Of a stretch of DNA of 64,000 nt, positions 41,207 through 52,437 are shown one piece after another. Below the pieces are notes generated by a model. That model ran no database searches, was not told the DNA's origin, and saw only the letters and a list, made by a program, of their open reading frames with translations. Made by a program: the position numbers and the translations under genes. The DNA comes from Saccharopolyspora phatthalungensis (lineage in GTDB: Bacteria > Actinomycetota > Actinomycetes > Mycobacteriales > Pseudonocardiaceae): NCBI RefSeq assembly GCF_014203395.1, contig NZ_JACHIW010000001.1, positions 1,736,001 to 1,800,000 of the forward strand, read 5' to 3'. Every line of letters starts with the position of its first letter. The first letter of the stretch is position 1.

Positions 41207-42471
41207 CAGCGACCACTCCCCGCGTACACCACGGCCTCTTCGTCGCCACCGAGCTCGAACGCGTCGTGCAGGGCGCGCACCGCGTCGTCGAGCTGGGTGT
41301 CGCGGATCAGCACCGAGATCCGGATCTCCGAGGTGTTGATGATGTCGATGTTCACCCCGGCGTTGGACAGCGCCTCGCAGAACGTCGCGGTGACGCCCGG
41401 GTGCGAGCGCATCCCGGCGCCGACCAGCGAGACCTTGCCCACCTTGTCGTCGTAGACGACCTGCTCGAAGCCGACCTCTTCCTTGATCTTCTCCAGCTCG
41501 GTGACCGCCACCCCGCCGTTGCTGCGCGCCACCGTGAAGGTGATGTCAGTCAGCCCGGACGACGTGCTGGAGACGTTCTGCAGCACCATGTCGATGTCGA
41601 TCTCGGCATCGGCGACCACGCGGAAGATCCGCCCCGCGACACCCGGGTTGTCGGGCACACCGCGCACGGTGACCTTCGCCTCCGACCGGTCGTGCGAGAC
41701 GCCGGTGATCATCGCCTGTTCCACGGAAAGGTCCTCCACTGAGCCGGACACGATCGTTCCGGGCTTGGGTGTGTAAGAAGAGCGGACGTGCAGCGGCACG
41801 CCGTAGCGGCGGGCGTACTCGACGGCGCGCAGGTGCAGCACCTTGGCACCGGTCGCTGCCATTTCGAGCATTTCCTCGTAGGTGATGCGCTCAAGGTGCT
41901 TGGCAACCGGCACGATGCGCGGATCAGCCGTGTACACGCCGTCGACGTCGGTGTAGATCTCGCACACGTCGGCGTTCATCGCGGCCGCCACCGCGACCGC
42001 GGTGGTGTCCGAGCCGCCGCGCCCGAGCGTGGTGATGTCCTTGGTGTCCTGGGAGACGCCCTGGAAGCCGGCGACCAGCACGACTTGGCCCTGCTCCAGC
42101 GCCTCCTGCACCCGGCCGGGGCTGACGTCGATGATCCGGGCGTTCTGGTGCGCCGACGTGGTGATCACGCCGGCCTGCGAACCGGAGAACGAGCGGGCCT
42201 CGGCGCCGAGCGATTCGATCGCCATCGCGACCAGCGCGTTGGAGATCCGCTCCCCGGCGGTGAGCAGCATGTCAAGTTCGCGCTCCGGCGGGGCCGGGTT
42301 GACCTGTTTGGCGAGGTCGAGCAGCTCATCGGTGGTGTCGCCCATCGCCGAGCACACGACGACCACATCGTTGCCCGCCTTGCGGGTCTCCACGATGCGT
42401 TCGGCGACCCGTTTGATGCGATCAGCACTTTCGAGTGAGGAACCGCCGTACTTCTGGACGACGAGCGCCAC
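41206..42471 (-). CDS. lysC: Aspartate kinase
   Basis: 421 residues from GTG 42471 ([13 protein letters not shown]), GGAGG ten bases upstream; a much longer upstream frame is spurious. First step of the aspartate pathway. Kinase core: [35 protein letters not shown]. Two C-terminal ACT domains (from about residue 265) bind lysine/threonine for feedback control. Actinobacterial homologues also make the regulatory part from an internal start; here the region around [12 protein letters not shown] would be the place. Coupled to asd. Confidence 0.96.
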   Translation of the reverse strand: MALVVQKYGGSSLESADRIKRVAERIVETRKAGNDVVVVCSAMGDTTDELLDLAKQVNPAPPERELDMLLTAGERISNALVAMAIESLGAEARSFSGSQAGVITTSAHQNARIIDVSPGRVQEALEQGQVVLVAGFQGVSQDTKDITTLGRGGSDTTAVAVAAAMNADVCEIYTDVDGVYTADPRIVPVAKHLERITYEEMLEMAATGAKVLHLRAVEYARRYGVPLHVRSSYTPKPGTIVSGSVEDLSVEQAMITGVSHDRSEAKVTVRGVPDNPGVAGRIFRVVADAEIDIDMVLQNVSSTSSGLTDITFTVARSNGGVAVTELEKIKEEVGFEQVVYDDKVGKVSLVGAGMRSHPGVTATFCEALSNAGVNIDIINTSEIRISVLIRDTQLDDAVRALHDAFELGGDEEAVVYAGSGR

Positions 42472-42747
42472 GTGAAACAAACCTCCTCGACCGTGCGGTC
42501 GTCCCGGGCGCGGGTTGGACCCGCACTGACACCGAGTGGACGAAGGAGCACCCCGGCACACCGCATCGGCGGGCCGGAAAGCCCCGCGACCGGGTAGGAG
42601 GCAGCGTCGGCCAACCTGGCCGAAACGGCCTCTCACCAGGTCGCTCCGCTGCCGGATTAGCCTACCGAACCGATACCGCCCGACCCCAGTCCCGGCCGCC
42701 GCCACTACCCTGTTGGACGCGATTGTCGACAAGAGCGGAGGGCCGGG

Positions 42748-43989
42748 TTGTCCACCACTCCCGGAGCGATCGATCCGCCCCTGGGGAGCACCGGAAACAT
42801 TGCCGCTACGCTGCGGAAACAACCTGTCTGGGGACTGCTGGACCGGGTGCGCCGGAGCTCGCCGCGGCGGCAGCGGCTGATCATCGCTTTCGGCCCGGCT
42901 GTGGTTTACCTCGCAATCCGGCTGGTCGGGCTGCTGGTGCTGGCGTGGTTGTCGGCCGCCAACCACGAGACGGTGATCGACAACCTGCGGGCCTGGGACG
43001 GGCAGTGGTACCTGGAAATCGCGGCGCACGGTTACAGCGGGGTCAACCCGAACATGGTCGACGGATTCGGGCACCGCTACCCAGAGACGCCGCTGGCGTT
43101 CTTCCCTGGCTATCCGCTGCTGATCATGGCGTTGTCCTGGATCCCCGGTGTCGGCGTCACCGGCGCGGCGATCACCGCGAGCCTGGCCTGCGGCGTCGTG
43201 GCCGCGTACGGGTTGGCTCGGCTGGGACGCCGCATCGGCGGCTCGGACGGCGTCGGGTTGCTGCTCGTCGTGCTGTTCGCCGCGGCCCCGATGTCCGTCG
43301 TGCTCTCAATGGCGTACTCCGAGGCATTGTTCTGCGCGTTGTCGATCTGGGCGTTGATCGGCGTCGTCGAGCGGAACTGGCTGCTGGCCGGGCTGTGTTG
43401 CGCTGGCGCGGGGCTGGTGCGCCCGACGGCCGCCGCGCTGATCGCGGTCGTCGGGCTGGCCGCGCTGATCGCCATCGTGCGCCGCCGGGAGACTTGGCGC
43501 CCGTGGCTGGCGCTCGTGCTCGCACCGGCCGGGATGCTGGGCTACATCGGCTGGGTCGGGCTGCGGACGAACGAGCTCACCGGGTACTTCGCACTCCAGC
43601 GGCGGGGCTGGTCGTCGGCGTTCGACGGCGGCCTGGCCACCGGGAAGTTCATGATCGAGGCGCTGACCACCGACACGTCCGTGCTGGAGGCGGTCACGGT
43701 GTGGATCGTGCTGGCCGCGGTGATGCTGCTGGTGCTCTGCCTCTGGCGGGGACTGCCGTGGCCGTTGGTCGCGTTCGCGGCCGCGGTCGTGGTGCTGGAC
43801 CTGGGCTCGGATGGGCTGATGTACTCGAAGGTCCGCCTGATGTTGCCCGCGTTCCCGCTGCTGATCCCGGTGGCGATCGGGTTGGCGAACAGGCGGACGA
43901 CGACGGCGGTGACCACCTCGGTGTTGCTGGTGTTCTTCGGCTCCTGGTTCGGCGCCTTCTCGCTGACCGCCTGGCAGTATGCGATCTGA
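42748..43989 (+). CDS. Integral membrane glycosyltransferase, GT-C (PIG-V-like mannosyltransferase)
   Basis: 413 residues, TTG start with GGAGGG five bases upstream. About ten membrane helices. The first extracytoplasmic loop carries [14 protein letters not shown] with the Asp typical of GT-C active sites, and [15 protein letters not shown] follows. Such enzymes use polyprenol-linked sugars, usually mannose, to modify lipids or proteins at the membrane. The stop is embedded in a 15-bp tandem repeat that also starts a micro-ORF. Confidence 0.8.
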   Translation: MSTTPGAIDPPLGSTGNIAATLRKQPVWGLLDRVRRSSPRRQRLIIAFGPAVVYLAIRLVGLLVLAWLSAANHETVIDNLRAWDGQWYLEIAAHGYSGVNPNMVDGFGHRYPETPLAFFPGYPLLIMALSWIPGVGVTGAAITASLACGVVAAYGLARLGRRIGGSDGVGLLLVVLFAAAPMSVVLSMAYSEALFCALSIWALIGVVERNWLLAGLCCAGAGLVRPTAAALIAVVGLAALIAIVRRRETWRPWLALVLAPAGMLGYIGWVGLRTNELTGYFALQRRGWSSAFDGGLATGKFMIEALTTDTSVLEAVTVWIVLAAVMLLVLCLWRGLPWPLVAFAAAVVVLDLGSDGLMYSKVRLMLPAFPLLIPVAIGLANRRTTTAVTTSVLLVFFGSWFGAFSLTAWQYAI

Positions 43990-44042
43990 TGGAAGCCGAT
44001 CTGATGGAAGCCGATCTGAGCGACATCGATCTGATGGACATC
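43983..44042 (+). repeat. 15-bp tandem repeat, four units
   Basis: Units: GATCTGATGGAAGCC (43983), the same (43998), GATCTGAGCGACATC (44013), GATCTGATGGACATC (44028). The first two are identical, the others share GATCTGA. Unit length keeps the reading frame. Confidence 0.9.
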
Positions 44043-44072
44043 GGCGCGAGCGGCCGACAGACTCGCCAGTAG
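43989..44072 (+). CDS. Micro-ORF of pentapeptide-like repeats (27 residues)
   Basis: Starts [20 protein letters not shown] and ends SGRQTRQ. Its ATG overlaps the glycosyltransferase stop (TGATG), so translation could be coupled; no independent ribosome site exists. The repeated DLMEA/DLSDI units resemble pentapeptide repeats (A-D-L-x-x) but are too few for a solenoid. It may be only a repeat expansion at the gene end. Confidence 0.3.
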   Translation: MEADLMEADLSDIDLMDIGASGRQTRQ

Positions 44073-44089
44073 CGATCCAGGAGGTGCCC

Positions 44090-44713
44090 GTGACTGCCGA
44101 GGAATACGCGGTGGACGTGCCGGCGAGCAGGCCCGCGGAGACGTCGGTGCCGCTGCATCCGCTGCTGGCCGAGCGGTGGAGCCCACGCGCTTTGGACCCG
44201 AACGCGACGCTGTGCGATCGGCAGTTCACCGCGCTGTTCGAGGCGGCCAGGTGGGCGCCTTCCTGGGGCAACACCCAGCCCGCGCGTTACCTCGCCGGAC
44301 GGCGCGGCGAGGCCACCTTCGACCGGATCCACGGCACGTTGTCGCGGGGCAACAAGGGGTGGACCAGCAACGCCTCAGCGCTGGCGATCGGGGTGGCGCT
44401 CGTGATCAACGAGGACGGCGAGCCGATGCCCTACGGCGAGTACGGGCTGGCGTTGGCGACCGAGAACCTGGTGCTGCAGGCCGTCGCGGAGGGCCTGCAC
44501 GCGCACCAGATGGCCGGGTTCGACCGGGACGCCGCGCGCGCGGAGTTCGGCATCCCGGCCGAGTACGAACCGATCGTCGCGGTCGCGGTCGGCCGCCTCG
44601 GCACCCTGGACGGCATGCCGGAACGGCTGCGGGAGAAGGAACTTCGCCCGCGCACCCGCAAACCGCTGTCCGAGATGGTCTTCACCGAAACCTGGGGCGA
44701 ACCGCTGTTCTGA
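44090..44713 (+). CDS. Nitroreductase family protein
   Basis: 207 residues, GTG with AGGAGG five bases upstream. FMN-binding fold: RWSPRALDP near the start (phosphate-binding Arg), FEAARWAPSWGNTQPARYLA, YGEYGLALATENLVLQAVAE (dimer and flavin helix), ETWGEPLF at the end. Reduces nitro or quinone compounds with NAD(P)H. Coding begins 17 bases after the micro-ORF. Confidence 0.88.
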   Translation: MTAEEYAVDVPASRPAETSVPLHPLLAERWSPRALDPNATLCDRQFTALFEAARWAPSWGNTQPARYLAGRRGEATFDRIHGTLSRGNKGWTSNASALAIGVALVINEDGEPMPYGEYGLALATENLVLQAVAEGLHAHQMAGFDRDAARAEFGIPAEYEPIVAVAVGRLGTLDGMPERLREKELRPRTRKPLSEMVFTETWGEPLF

Positions 44714-44728
44714 CCGCCCACAAAGCAC

Positions 44729-46534
44729 TCAGGGCCCGGCGACATCGGCGTAGATCCGCTCCAACTCGCCCCGCAGTTCGGATGGCGATACCCGGGTGGT
44801 GCGAAGTTGACGGGTCATCGTGCGCATGGCCGACACCAGGCGTTGGGCTTCCTGGAGGTCTTGGGGGCCGTCGAGGACCGCCTTCTCGGTGGCCGCGTCG
44901 ACCACCCGTTCCAGCACGATGATCGTTGGCCACCACCGTTCGGCCTGCGCCGCTGCCGTGGGGTCCATCAGCTGGTGCTGGAGGGCCGCTCGGAGGTCCG
45001 CAAGCTGCCGGTAGGTGCGGCGGCGCAGGGCCGAGCGGCCGTGGCGGACTCCGGCCAGCGACCTGGACACGTACTCCGAGACCGCATCCACCGCGTCGGC
45101 GAATCTGCTCGGCAGCGCCGGGCCACGGTTCAGCGGCCGCAGCAAGAAGCCGACGACAAGGACGATCGCGCAGCCGACGATCGTGTCGATGAGCCGGACC
45201 GTGGAGAGGAAGTGCTCGCTCTGGCTCATCTGCAACAGGACCAACGCCGTCACAACCGCGCTGAACAGGCCGTAGTGGCGACTGAGCGCGGTGGGCAGTT
45301 TGGCGGCTAGCGCGACGACGAACGGCAGCAGCCACCAGCCGGTCGGCACGAGCATGAGCAGCGCCAGCGCGATGAGCACGCCTATGACCGAGCCGAGCGC
45401 GCGCAGCACGGTGCGGGCAAAGACCGAGCCGGAGTTCGGTTTGAGCACCAACGCGACGGTCAGGGCGATCCAGTAAGGCTCGTCCAGGCCCGCGACCAGC
45501 CCGATTCCTTCCGCGAGCGCCAGGCACAGCACCATCCGGCACACCTGCGCCCAGGTGGATCGGCCGAACGAAAGCTGGAGGCGCTCGTGCTGTTCACCGG
45601 AAGGCTGGGGGAGTTCCGCGCGCCGGAACGCGGTGATCAGCTCGGCGATGCCTTGGTCGAGGGCGCGTACCAGTTGCGACTCGTCGGCGCCGGGCTGGTA
45701 CGGCGGCGGGACATCACCGGTCCGCATGCAACGCGCCAACGTGCGCAGCGCTTCGCGAGCCCGGTCGGGCGGCTGCTTTCCTGCGTGCGCCAAGGAAACC
45801 GAGGCTTCGACGATCGGCGTGGCGAACGTGTAGACGAGGTAAAGGCGGTCGCGCACGCGGCTGCGCGCCATCGAACCGTCGCCCACGAGGACATCGTGCG
45901 CGTTGTCGAGCGCTTTCGTCAGGTTCTGCCGCGCGGTGATCGGAGATTCGCCGTCGAACATGCGCAGCGTGGCCTCGAAGATCGCCGCGACCGCGCCGCG
46001 GGCCGGGGCCGTGCCGTGAAACGGCCAGGTGGCGGCGACCATCGCGAGCAGCAGGAATTCACCCACGAAGAACCACCAGACTTGCGCGCCCAGCGATAAC
46101 GACACCGACTTCTGCCCGGTCGCCACCACGCAGAACGTCAGCATGTGCGCGCCGCCGGACGACCACAGGTCACCCATCCTGCTGGACAGGACCGACGGCA
46201 CCGAAACCGCGAGCACCACCGCCGCGGCCCACCACGGGCCCGCCGCGGCAGCCCCGGCCGCGAACCCGAGCGCGCCGAGGATCGCGGCCAGCCCCACCCG
46301 GCGCAGGCGGTAGCGGTACGAGCCGGTCAGGTCCGAGAAGCTGGCGCACAGCGCGCCGACCGAGGCGAGCACCGCCTCGTCCATCCGGCCGGTGAGCAGG
46401 CCGACGACTTGCGGGGCGCCGACCGCGACGCTGGCCGCGCACGCGCGCGTCCAGTCGGCCGGGATCGGCATCGGGCGCAGCATCCGCAGCAGCCAGGACG
46501 GCAGCAAAAGCCTGGGGAGCGCTTCGGTCGTCAC
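44729..46534 (-). CDS. FUSC-family inner membrane transporter
   Basis: 601 residues from GTG 46534 (MTTEALPRLLLPSW), AAAGGGA seven bases upstream. Two sets of about five to six membrane helices (about 25-170 and 320-440) separated and followed by soluble helical parts, the FUSC/YccC-YhfK plan seen in aromatic-acid and fusaric-acid exporters. Second set includes EPYWIALTVALVLKPNSGS, the conserved family stretch. The C-terminal 130 residues are helical and cytoplasmic. Substrate unknown. It converges on the nitroreductase gene with a 15-base gap. Confidence 0.85.
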   Translation of the reverse strand: MTTEALPRLLLPSWLLRMLRPMPIPADWTRACAASVAVGAPQVVGLLTGRMDEAVLASVGALCASFSDLTGSYRYRLRRVGLAAILGALGFAAGAAAAGPWWAAAVVLAVSVPSVLSSRMGDLWSSGGAHMLTFCVVATGQKSVSLSLGAQVWWFFVGEFLLLAMVAATWPFHGTAPARGAVAAIFEATLRMFDGESPITARQNLTKALDNAHDVLVGDGSMARSRVRDRLYLVYTFATPIVEASVSLAHAGKQPPDRAREALRTLARCMRTGDVPPPYQPGADESQLVRALDQGIAELITAFRRAELPQPSGEQHERLQLSFGRSTWAQVCRMVLCLALAEGIGLVAGLDEPYWIALTVALVLKPNSGSVFARTVLRALGSVIGVLIALALLMLVPTGWWLLPFVVALAAKLPTALSRHYGLFSAVVTALVLLQMSQSEHFLSTVRLIDTIVGCAIVLVVGFLLRPLNRGPALPSRFADAVDAVSEYVSRSLAGVRHGRSALRRRTYRQLADLRAALQHQLMDPTAAAQAERWWPTIIVLERVVDAATEKAVLDGPQDLQEAQRLVSAMRTMTRQLRTTRVSPSELRGELERIYADVAGP

Positions 46535-46865
46535 ACGCACATCCCTTTCGGTGACCGGGGACACGCGCTCCACGCCGAGCGGCATTGGGATCTGGACTCG
46601 ATTGTCGCGTGGCGACCACCGTCGCACCCCCGAACGCCACCGGCGTCACACCTTGCGTTCGATCACATCCCGATCTCGTGCCCCAACATCGTCGTTCAGA
46701 GCTGCGATTCTCAGCACGTTCGAGGAGCGCGCCCTCCCGGGTTGCCGCCACGTATCGGCCACCGGAATGCGTTGGCAGCTAACGGAAAGTCGGGTGAAGA
46801 CACACCGATTGCGCGAGCCGCAGACGGTTTCCGGCAGCCTGCCCCAACGCATCCAGAGTGGACCT
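46535..46865. other. Gap without visible gene
   Basis: 331 bases between the FUSC transporter start and the stop of the next leftward gene. No open frame here has family features or a good ribosome site, and no strong hairpin or repeat is seen. It presumably holds the FUSC gene promoter. Confidence 0.5.
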
Positions 46866-47216
46866 TTAGGCGATGGCGCGGAGGATCTTGGCGGCCATCG
46901 ACGTGGCGATCAGCCAGAACAGCGCCGCAATGCCGTAGTTGAGCAGTACCGCGAGCTTCGGGTCGTCCGGCGTGAATAAGTCCTGGAAACCCAGCGCCAG
47001 CGGATCCGCCCACTTCGCCATGAACCGGGTGATGCCGTTGTCCGGATTGGCGCCGCCGACGGTGAGTACCACGTGGATCGCGAGCAGCGCGGCACACGCC
47101 GTCCCACCCCACCGGACCGCGGTGATAAGCACGCCGACCACGCGGGCTCGCACCCGCCGCAGGTCAGCACGGCGCATGCCGCCCTCGTGCGCGCTTGTGC
47201 TGACGTCCTCCGTCAC
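46866..47216 (-). CDS. Small membrane protein, paralogue of its neighbour
   Basis: 116 residues, GTG start after TGGAGATC. Basic N-terminus, then two membrane helices (AALLAIHVVLTVGG, about 42-58, and LLNYGIAALFWLIATSM, about 90-108) around a loop. The stretch from LLAIHVVL to LLNYGIAALFWLI aligns with LLVLHIVF to LLDYGLAAAFWVL in the next protein, so the two arose by duplication. Unknown function; YggT-like size but without its motif. Confidence 0.65.
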   Translation of the reverse strand: MTEDVSTSAHEGGMRRADLRRVRARVVGVLITAVRWGGTACAALLAIHVVLTVGGANPDNGITRFMAKWADPLALGFQDLFTPDDPKLAVLLNYGIAALFWLIATSMAAKILRAIA

Positions 47217-47244
47217 GATCTCCAGTGTGGCACGGTCGGTGCGG

Positions 47245-47526
47245 TCAGCCGAACACGCGAGCCAGCACCCCGCACAACAGCACCCAGAAGGCCGCTGCCA
47301 GGCCGTAGTCGAGGAGCACCTGCAACACCTCGCTTTTCGCGTGGACCAGGCCGGGGAAGAACAACACCAGCGGCTCGGCGGCCTGCGCCACCGACTGCGC
47401 CAGCCCGTTCTCCGCGGCGAAGCCGGTCAGCACGAACACGATATGCAGCACCAGCAGCACGGCGAGCAGGAAACCCGCGCCGTTGATCAGCGTCGCGACC
47501 CCGGACCGTCCAGTTTTCGCCGCCAT
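47245..47526 (-). CDS. Small membrane protein, paralogue of its neighbour
   Basis: 93 residues from ATG 47526 (MAAKTGRSGVATLINGAG), AAAGGA upstream. Two membrane helices (about 16-35 and 66-90) with a loop containing EPLVLFFPGLVHAKSE. It lies upstream of its paralogue on the same strand (28-base gap) and divergent from leuA. No enzymatic motif. Confidence 0.65.
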   Translation of the reverse strand: MAAKTGRSGVATLINGAGFLLAVLLVLHIVFVLTGFAAENGLAQSVAQAAEPLVLFFPGLVHAKSEVLQVLLDYGLAAAFWVLLCGVLARVFG

Positions 47527-47621
47527 CCGATCGATCCTTTCCTCGCGCCGGCCACTCACTCTGCCAGCCCGGACCGACCGAGTCAGCAACAGATCACCAC
47601 GTGTTCCGTCCCACCATCTGG

Positions 47622-49582
<1,961 letters not shown>

Positions 49583-49593
49583 GGGCGGACGCG

Positions 49594-49633
49594 AACGGCC
49601 CGTTCACTCGCCTACCGAGACGAACGGGCCGTT
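49594..49633. terminator. Bidirectional terminator between leuA and the DedA gene
   Basis: 12-bp perfect stem AACGGCCCGTTC / GAACGGGCCGTT with a 16-base loop, 11 bases after leuA and 56 after the convergent DedA-type gene. Confidence 0.75.
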
Positions 49634-49689
49634 GCCGCGCGCCGGTTTCCATTGACATCGCAAGTCACCTCGAAAACCGGTTCCAGGGG

Positions 49690-50379
49690 TCAGCGCACTG
49701 GAGCGTCGGTTTCGGGCTCGGCCGACTCGGATTCGGCTTCCTCCGGCTGATCGGCTCCCTCCGGCTGATCGGCTTCGCCCGCCTCTTCGGCGCGCTCCGC
49801 CCGGCGGCGCACCACGTGCACGATCAGCCAGCCGAGGACGACCGTGACGAGCAGTGCCACCCACGAGAACCGGTGGAACCACTGCCCGGCCACCAGGCCG
49901 AAGACGTAGGACAGCGTCGTCACCGTGCCCGCCCAGGCGATGCCGCCTGTCGCGTTCGCCAGCAGGAACTTGCGGTATTTCATGCCGAGGATGCCCGCCA
50001 GCGGCCCGGCGAGGATGCGCAGCAGCGCCACGAACCGGCCGCCGAACACCGCCCACGCGCCCCAGCGGTCGAACGCCCGCTCGGCCTGCCGCACCGGGCG
50101 CGGCCCGAAGTGCTTCGGCATCTTGCGGCCAAGCCAGCCAAGCAGCGTGCGGCCGTAGCGCTTGCCGATCGCGTAGCCGATCGAATCGCCGGCGATCGCG
50201 CCGCTTGCGGCGATCGCGCCGAGCAGCACCGGGTTGACCACCCCCTGCGACGCCGCCACCCCGGCGCTGACGAGCATGATCTCACCGGGTAATGGGATGC
50301 CCACACTTTCCAACCCAATGATCAATCCGACCACCAGGTAGATCACCCCGGGTGGGATGGTGTCCAGCCACTCGATCAT
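49690..50379 (-). CDS. DedA-family membrane protein
   Basis: 229 residues. DedA/VTT domain with GLESVGIPLPGEIMLVSAGV, GDSIGYAIGKRYGR and FGGRFVALLRILAGPLAGI, including the conserved E, D, R residues. Four to five membrane helices. Members are linked to undecaprenyl-phosphate or phospholipid recycling and membrane-potential maintenance. The C-terminal about 35 residues are very acidic, with an internal DNA duplication giving the repeated DQPEGADQPEEAE. Confidence 0.88.
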   Translation of the reverse strand: MIEWLDTIPPGVIYLVVGLIIGLESVGIPLPGEIMLVSAGVAASQGVVNPVLLGAIAASGAIAGDSIGYAIGKRYGRTLLGWLGRKMPKHFGPRPVRQAERAFDRWGAWAVFGGRFVALLRILAGPLAGILGMKYRKFLLANATGGIAWAGTVTTLSYVFGLVAGQWFHRFSWVALLVTVVLGWLIVHVVRRRAERAEEAGEADQPEGADQPEEAESESAEPETDAPVR

Positions 50380-50606
50380 GAACGTCCGTTTCGGTCCGAG
50401 AACGCGTCGTGCGGTCGTCGGCTACGACCGGCCACCGGACAGGGTACGGATGTGTCCCGGGGTAGGCCGCGTTGACAACCGGACAACGGGTGCGCATCTG
50501 TGGCAAAGCGCAGCGGTTGATGTGACCGTATCCACACAATAGTCGTGACCGTGCACGGTCGTCCTAGCGACCACCGCGGCTCACGATGCCCTGGGGGGAG
50601 GGCATT

Positions 50607-51776
50607 TTGCGCATAATCGGCATCCGTAGCATTCCGGTCGCCGTGCCGTTCCAGAACGACGAACAATGGGCCTACGGCAGTCGCCGCGGCCTGGTCAGCG
50701 TGCTGATCGAGATCGACACCGACGAAGGGATCACCGGCCTCGGCGAGGCCCCGGCGTACCCGTCGGCCGACATCGTGCTCGCCGTGCTGCGTTCGATTGA
50801 GCGGTTCGCCATCGGCGAGGATCCGTTCCACACCGAGCGCATCGCGAAGCTGATCGACATCGTGAGCACCTGGCACCACGTGAGCACCACCAGTCCCGCG
50901 ATGGCCGCCATCGACATGGCCTGCTGGGACATCATCGGCAAGGCCTGCGGCCAGCCGCTGGTCAACATCTTCGGCGGCCCGCTGCGCGAGGACGTCGAAT
51001 ACCTGCACTACGTGCCGCAGGGCACGCCCGAGTGGATGCGGGAACAGGCCGCGCGCGGCGCGGCGGCCGGATTCAAGACCTTCTACGTCAAGGTGGGCGC
51101 CACGGAACCGGCCACCGACGTCCAGCGCGTCGCCGCAATCCGCGACGGCATCGGCAGCGGGCCGTCACTGCGGGTAGACGCCAACGAATCGTGGTCACCG
51201 CCAACGGCGCTGCGGGCGCTGCGCTCGCTGGAGCCCTACGACATCGAGTTCGCCGAGCAACCCGTTCCCCGCCACAACGTGCCGGAGATGGCCCTGTTGC
51301 GCGCCCGCTCGGGGGTCCCGCTGCTGGCCGACGAGGCGTCGCGGACGCGATACGACCAGCTGGACGTGATCCGGCAGGGCGCGGCCGACGCGATCTCGGT
51401 GGACAACGTGCTCGACGGCAGCCTGCTGAACATGAAGCGCTCGGCCGGGATCTGCGAGGCCGCGGGCATCCCCGTGGTCAAGCAGAGCCTCGGCGAACTC
51501 GGTGTGGCGACTTATGCCGCGGCGCACCTGATCGCGGCCACGCCGGGTTTCCGCTGCGCCAACCAGTCCTACGGCCAACTGCTCTCCGATGACGTGGTCG
51601 AGGGCGGCCCGCTGCCCTACCGCGACGGGCGGCTGCGGGTGCCGGACGGTCCGGGCATCGGGGTCCTGCTGGACCGCGACCGGCTGGCCCGCTACGCCGA
51701 GCTATACCAGGTCGCGGGGCACGAATACGGTTTTGCCGCCCGCGCGGACGGCGCCCCGGAGCCACCCGAGCGGTGA
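50607..51776 (+). CDS. Enolase-superfamily enzyme, muconate-cycloisomerase/racemase subgroup
   Basis: 389 residues from TTG 50607 (MRIIGIRSIPVAVPF), GGAGG five bases upstream; this fits the family start better than ATG 50586. Barrel motifs: FYVKVG (catalytic Lys), RVDANESW (first metal Asp), FAEQPVPR (Glu), LADEASRT (third metal ligand), VVKQSLGE (second catalytic Lys). The two Lys on opposite barrel strands fit the MLE group, including N-acyl amino acid racemases and dipeptide epimerases. Substrate cannot be told. Confidence 0.85.
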   Translation: MRIIGIRSIPVAVPFQNDEQWAYGSRRGLVSVLIEIDTDEGITGLGEAPAYPSADIVLAVLRSIERFAIGEDPFHTERIAKLIDIVSTWHHVSTTSPAMAAIDMACWDIIGKACGQPLVNIFGGPLREDVEYLHYVPQGTPEWMREQAARGAAAGFKTFYVKVGATEPATDVQRVAAIRDGIGSGPSLRVDANESWSPPTALRALRSLEPYDIEFAEQPVPRHNVPEMALLRARSGVPLLADEASRTRYDQLDVIRQGAADAISVDNVLDGSLLNMKRSAGICEAAGIPVVKQSLGELGVATYAAAHLIAATPGFRCANQSYGQLLSDDVVEGGPLPYRDGRLRVPDGPGIGVLLDRDRLARYAELYQVAGHEYGFAARADGAPEPPER

Positions 51777-51942
51777 CCTACGCCACGATCTGTAGTGCAC
51801 TGGTCCGATGAACAGCGTCCGGACCGGTGAACACACTCGACCAAAGACGGTACTGCGCGTTCCTCCAGGTCGGCACGATGGTGTTCGTCGCGGGACGCCA
51901 GGCGACGCCCCTGGGGAACACAGGGTCAGGGGGAGCGGTCGG

Positions 51943-52104
51943 ATGACGGGGGAACACGTCGGGGCTCCGGCCACTCCCCCTCGATCCTTCTCGTTGGTCG
52001 TTCGAGCCGGGGCTCAGGCGGCAAACCCGGGGGCCTTACGGTGCGAGGTGTTCACGCAGGCGGGATCATTCGACGCCGCCGCGCACCGCACGAATCACCG
52101 CTGA
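51943..52104 (+). CDS. Possible small ORF in a long gap
   Basis: 53 codons starting MTGEHVGAPATPPRSF, with GGAG seven bases before ATG. No recognisable fold. Bases 51777-52204 otherwise contain no gene, repeat or clear hairpin. Listed only because of its ribosome site. Confidence 0.25.
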   Translation: MTGEHVGAPATPPRSFSLVVRAGAQAANPGALRCEVFTQAGSFDAAAHRTNHR

Positions 52105-52204
52105 CTGCTCGTCGCGACGCCACCCGTTCGGTTTACCGGACTTGATGCGGGGCGGCGCAGAAGGTTCAGTCAGGCACCTAAAACGCACCAGTGTTGAGGT
52201 GGAC

Positions 52205-52417
52205 ATGTGGCCGACCGAGGACCCGACCGAGATGCTCCGCTGGCGAATCCCGTGCACGACACCGGGGTTTGCGGGCATCGTTACGGTGCTGGTGGTGGGC
52301 GATCGGGTCGCAGTGGTGCTGCCGCCTGGCGAGACGCTCATCTTCACCGCCGACGAAGCCGATGACCTCGCCGCGCTGCTCGACCAGGCCGCGGTCCACG
52401 CCTCGCGCGGCGCCTAG
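52205..52417 (+). CDS. Small conserved-looking protein, unknown function
   Basis: 70 residues from ATG 52205 (MWPTEDPTEMLRWRIPCT), GAGG five bases upstream. Predicted beta hairpins (GFAGIVTVLVVGDRVAVVLP) then a helix (ADEADDLAALLDQAAVHA). It ends 20 bases before the glycoside hydrolase-like gene and probably shares its transcript. Confidence 0.6.
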   Translation: MWPTEDPTEMLRWRIPCTTPGFAGIVTVLVVGDRVAVVLPPGETLIFTADEADDLAALLDQAAVHASRGA

Positions 52418-52437
52418 GAGGAACCGGAGGCGGCATC

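Noticed and set aside
51826..51945. 39-codon ORF starting MNTLDQRRYC
   Set aside because: No ribosome site, no domain, and it conflicts with the slightly better ORF at 51943.
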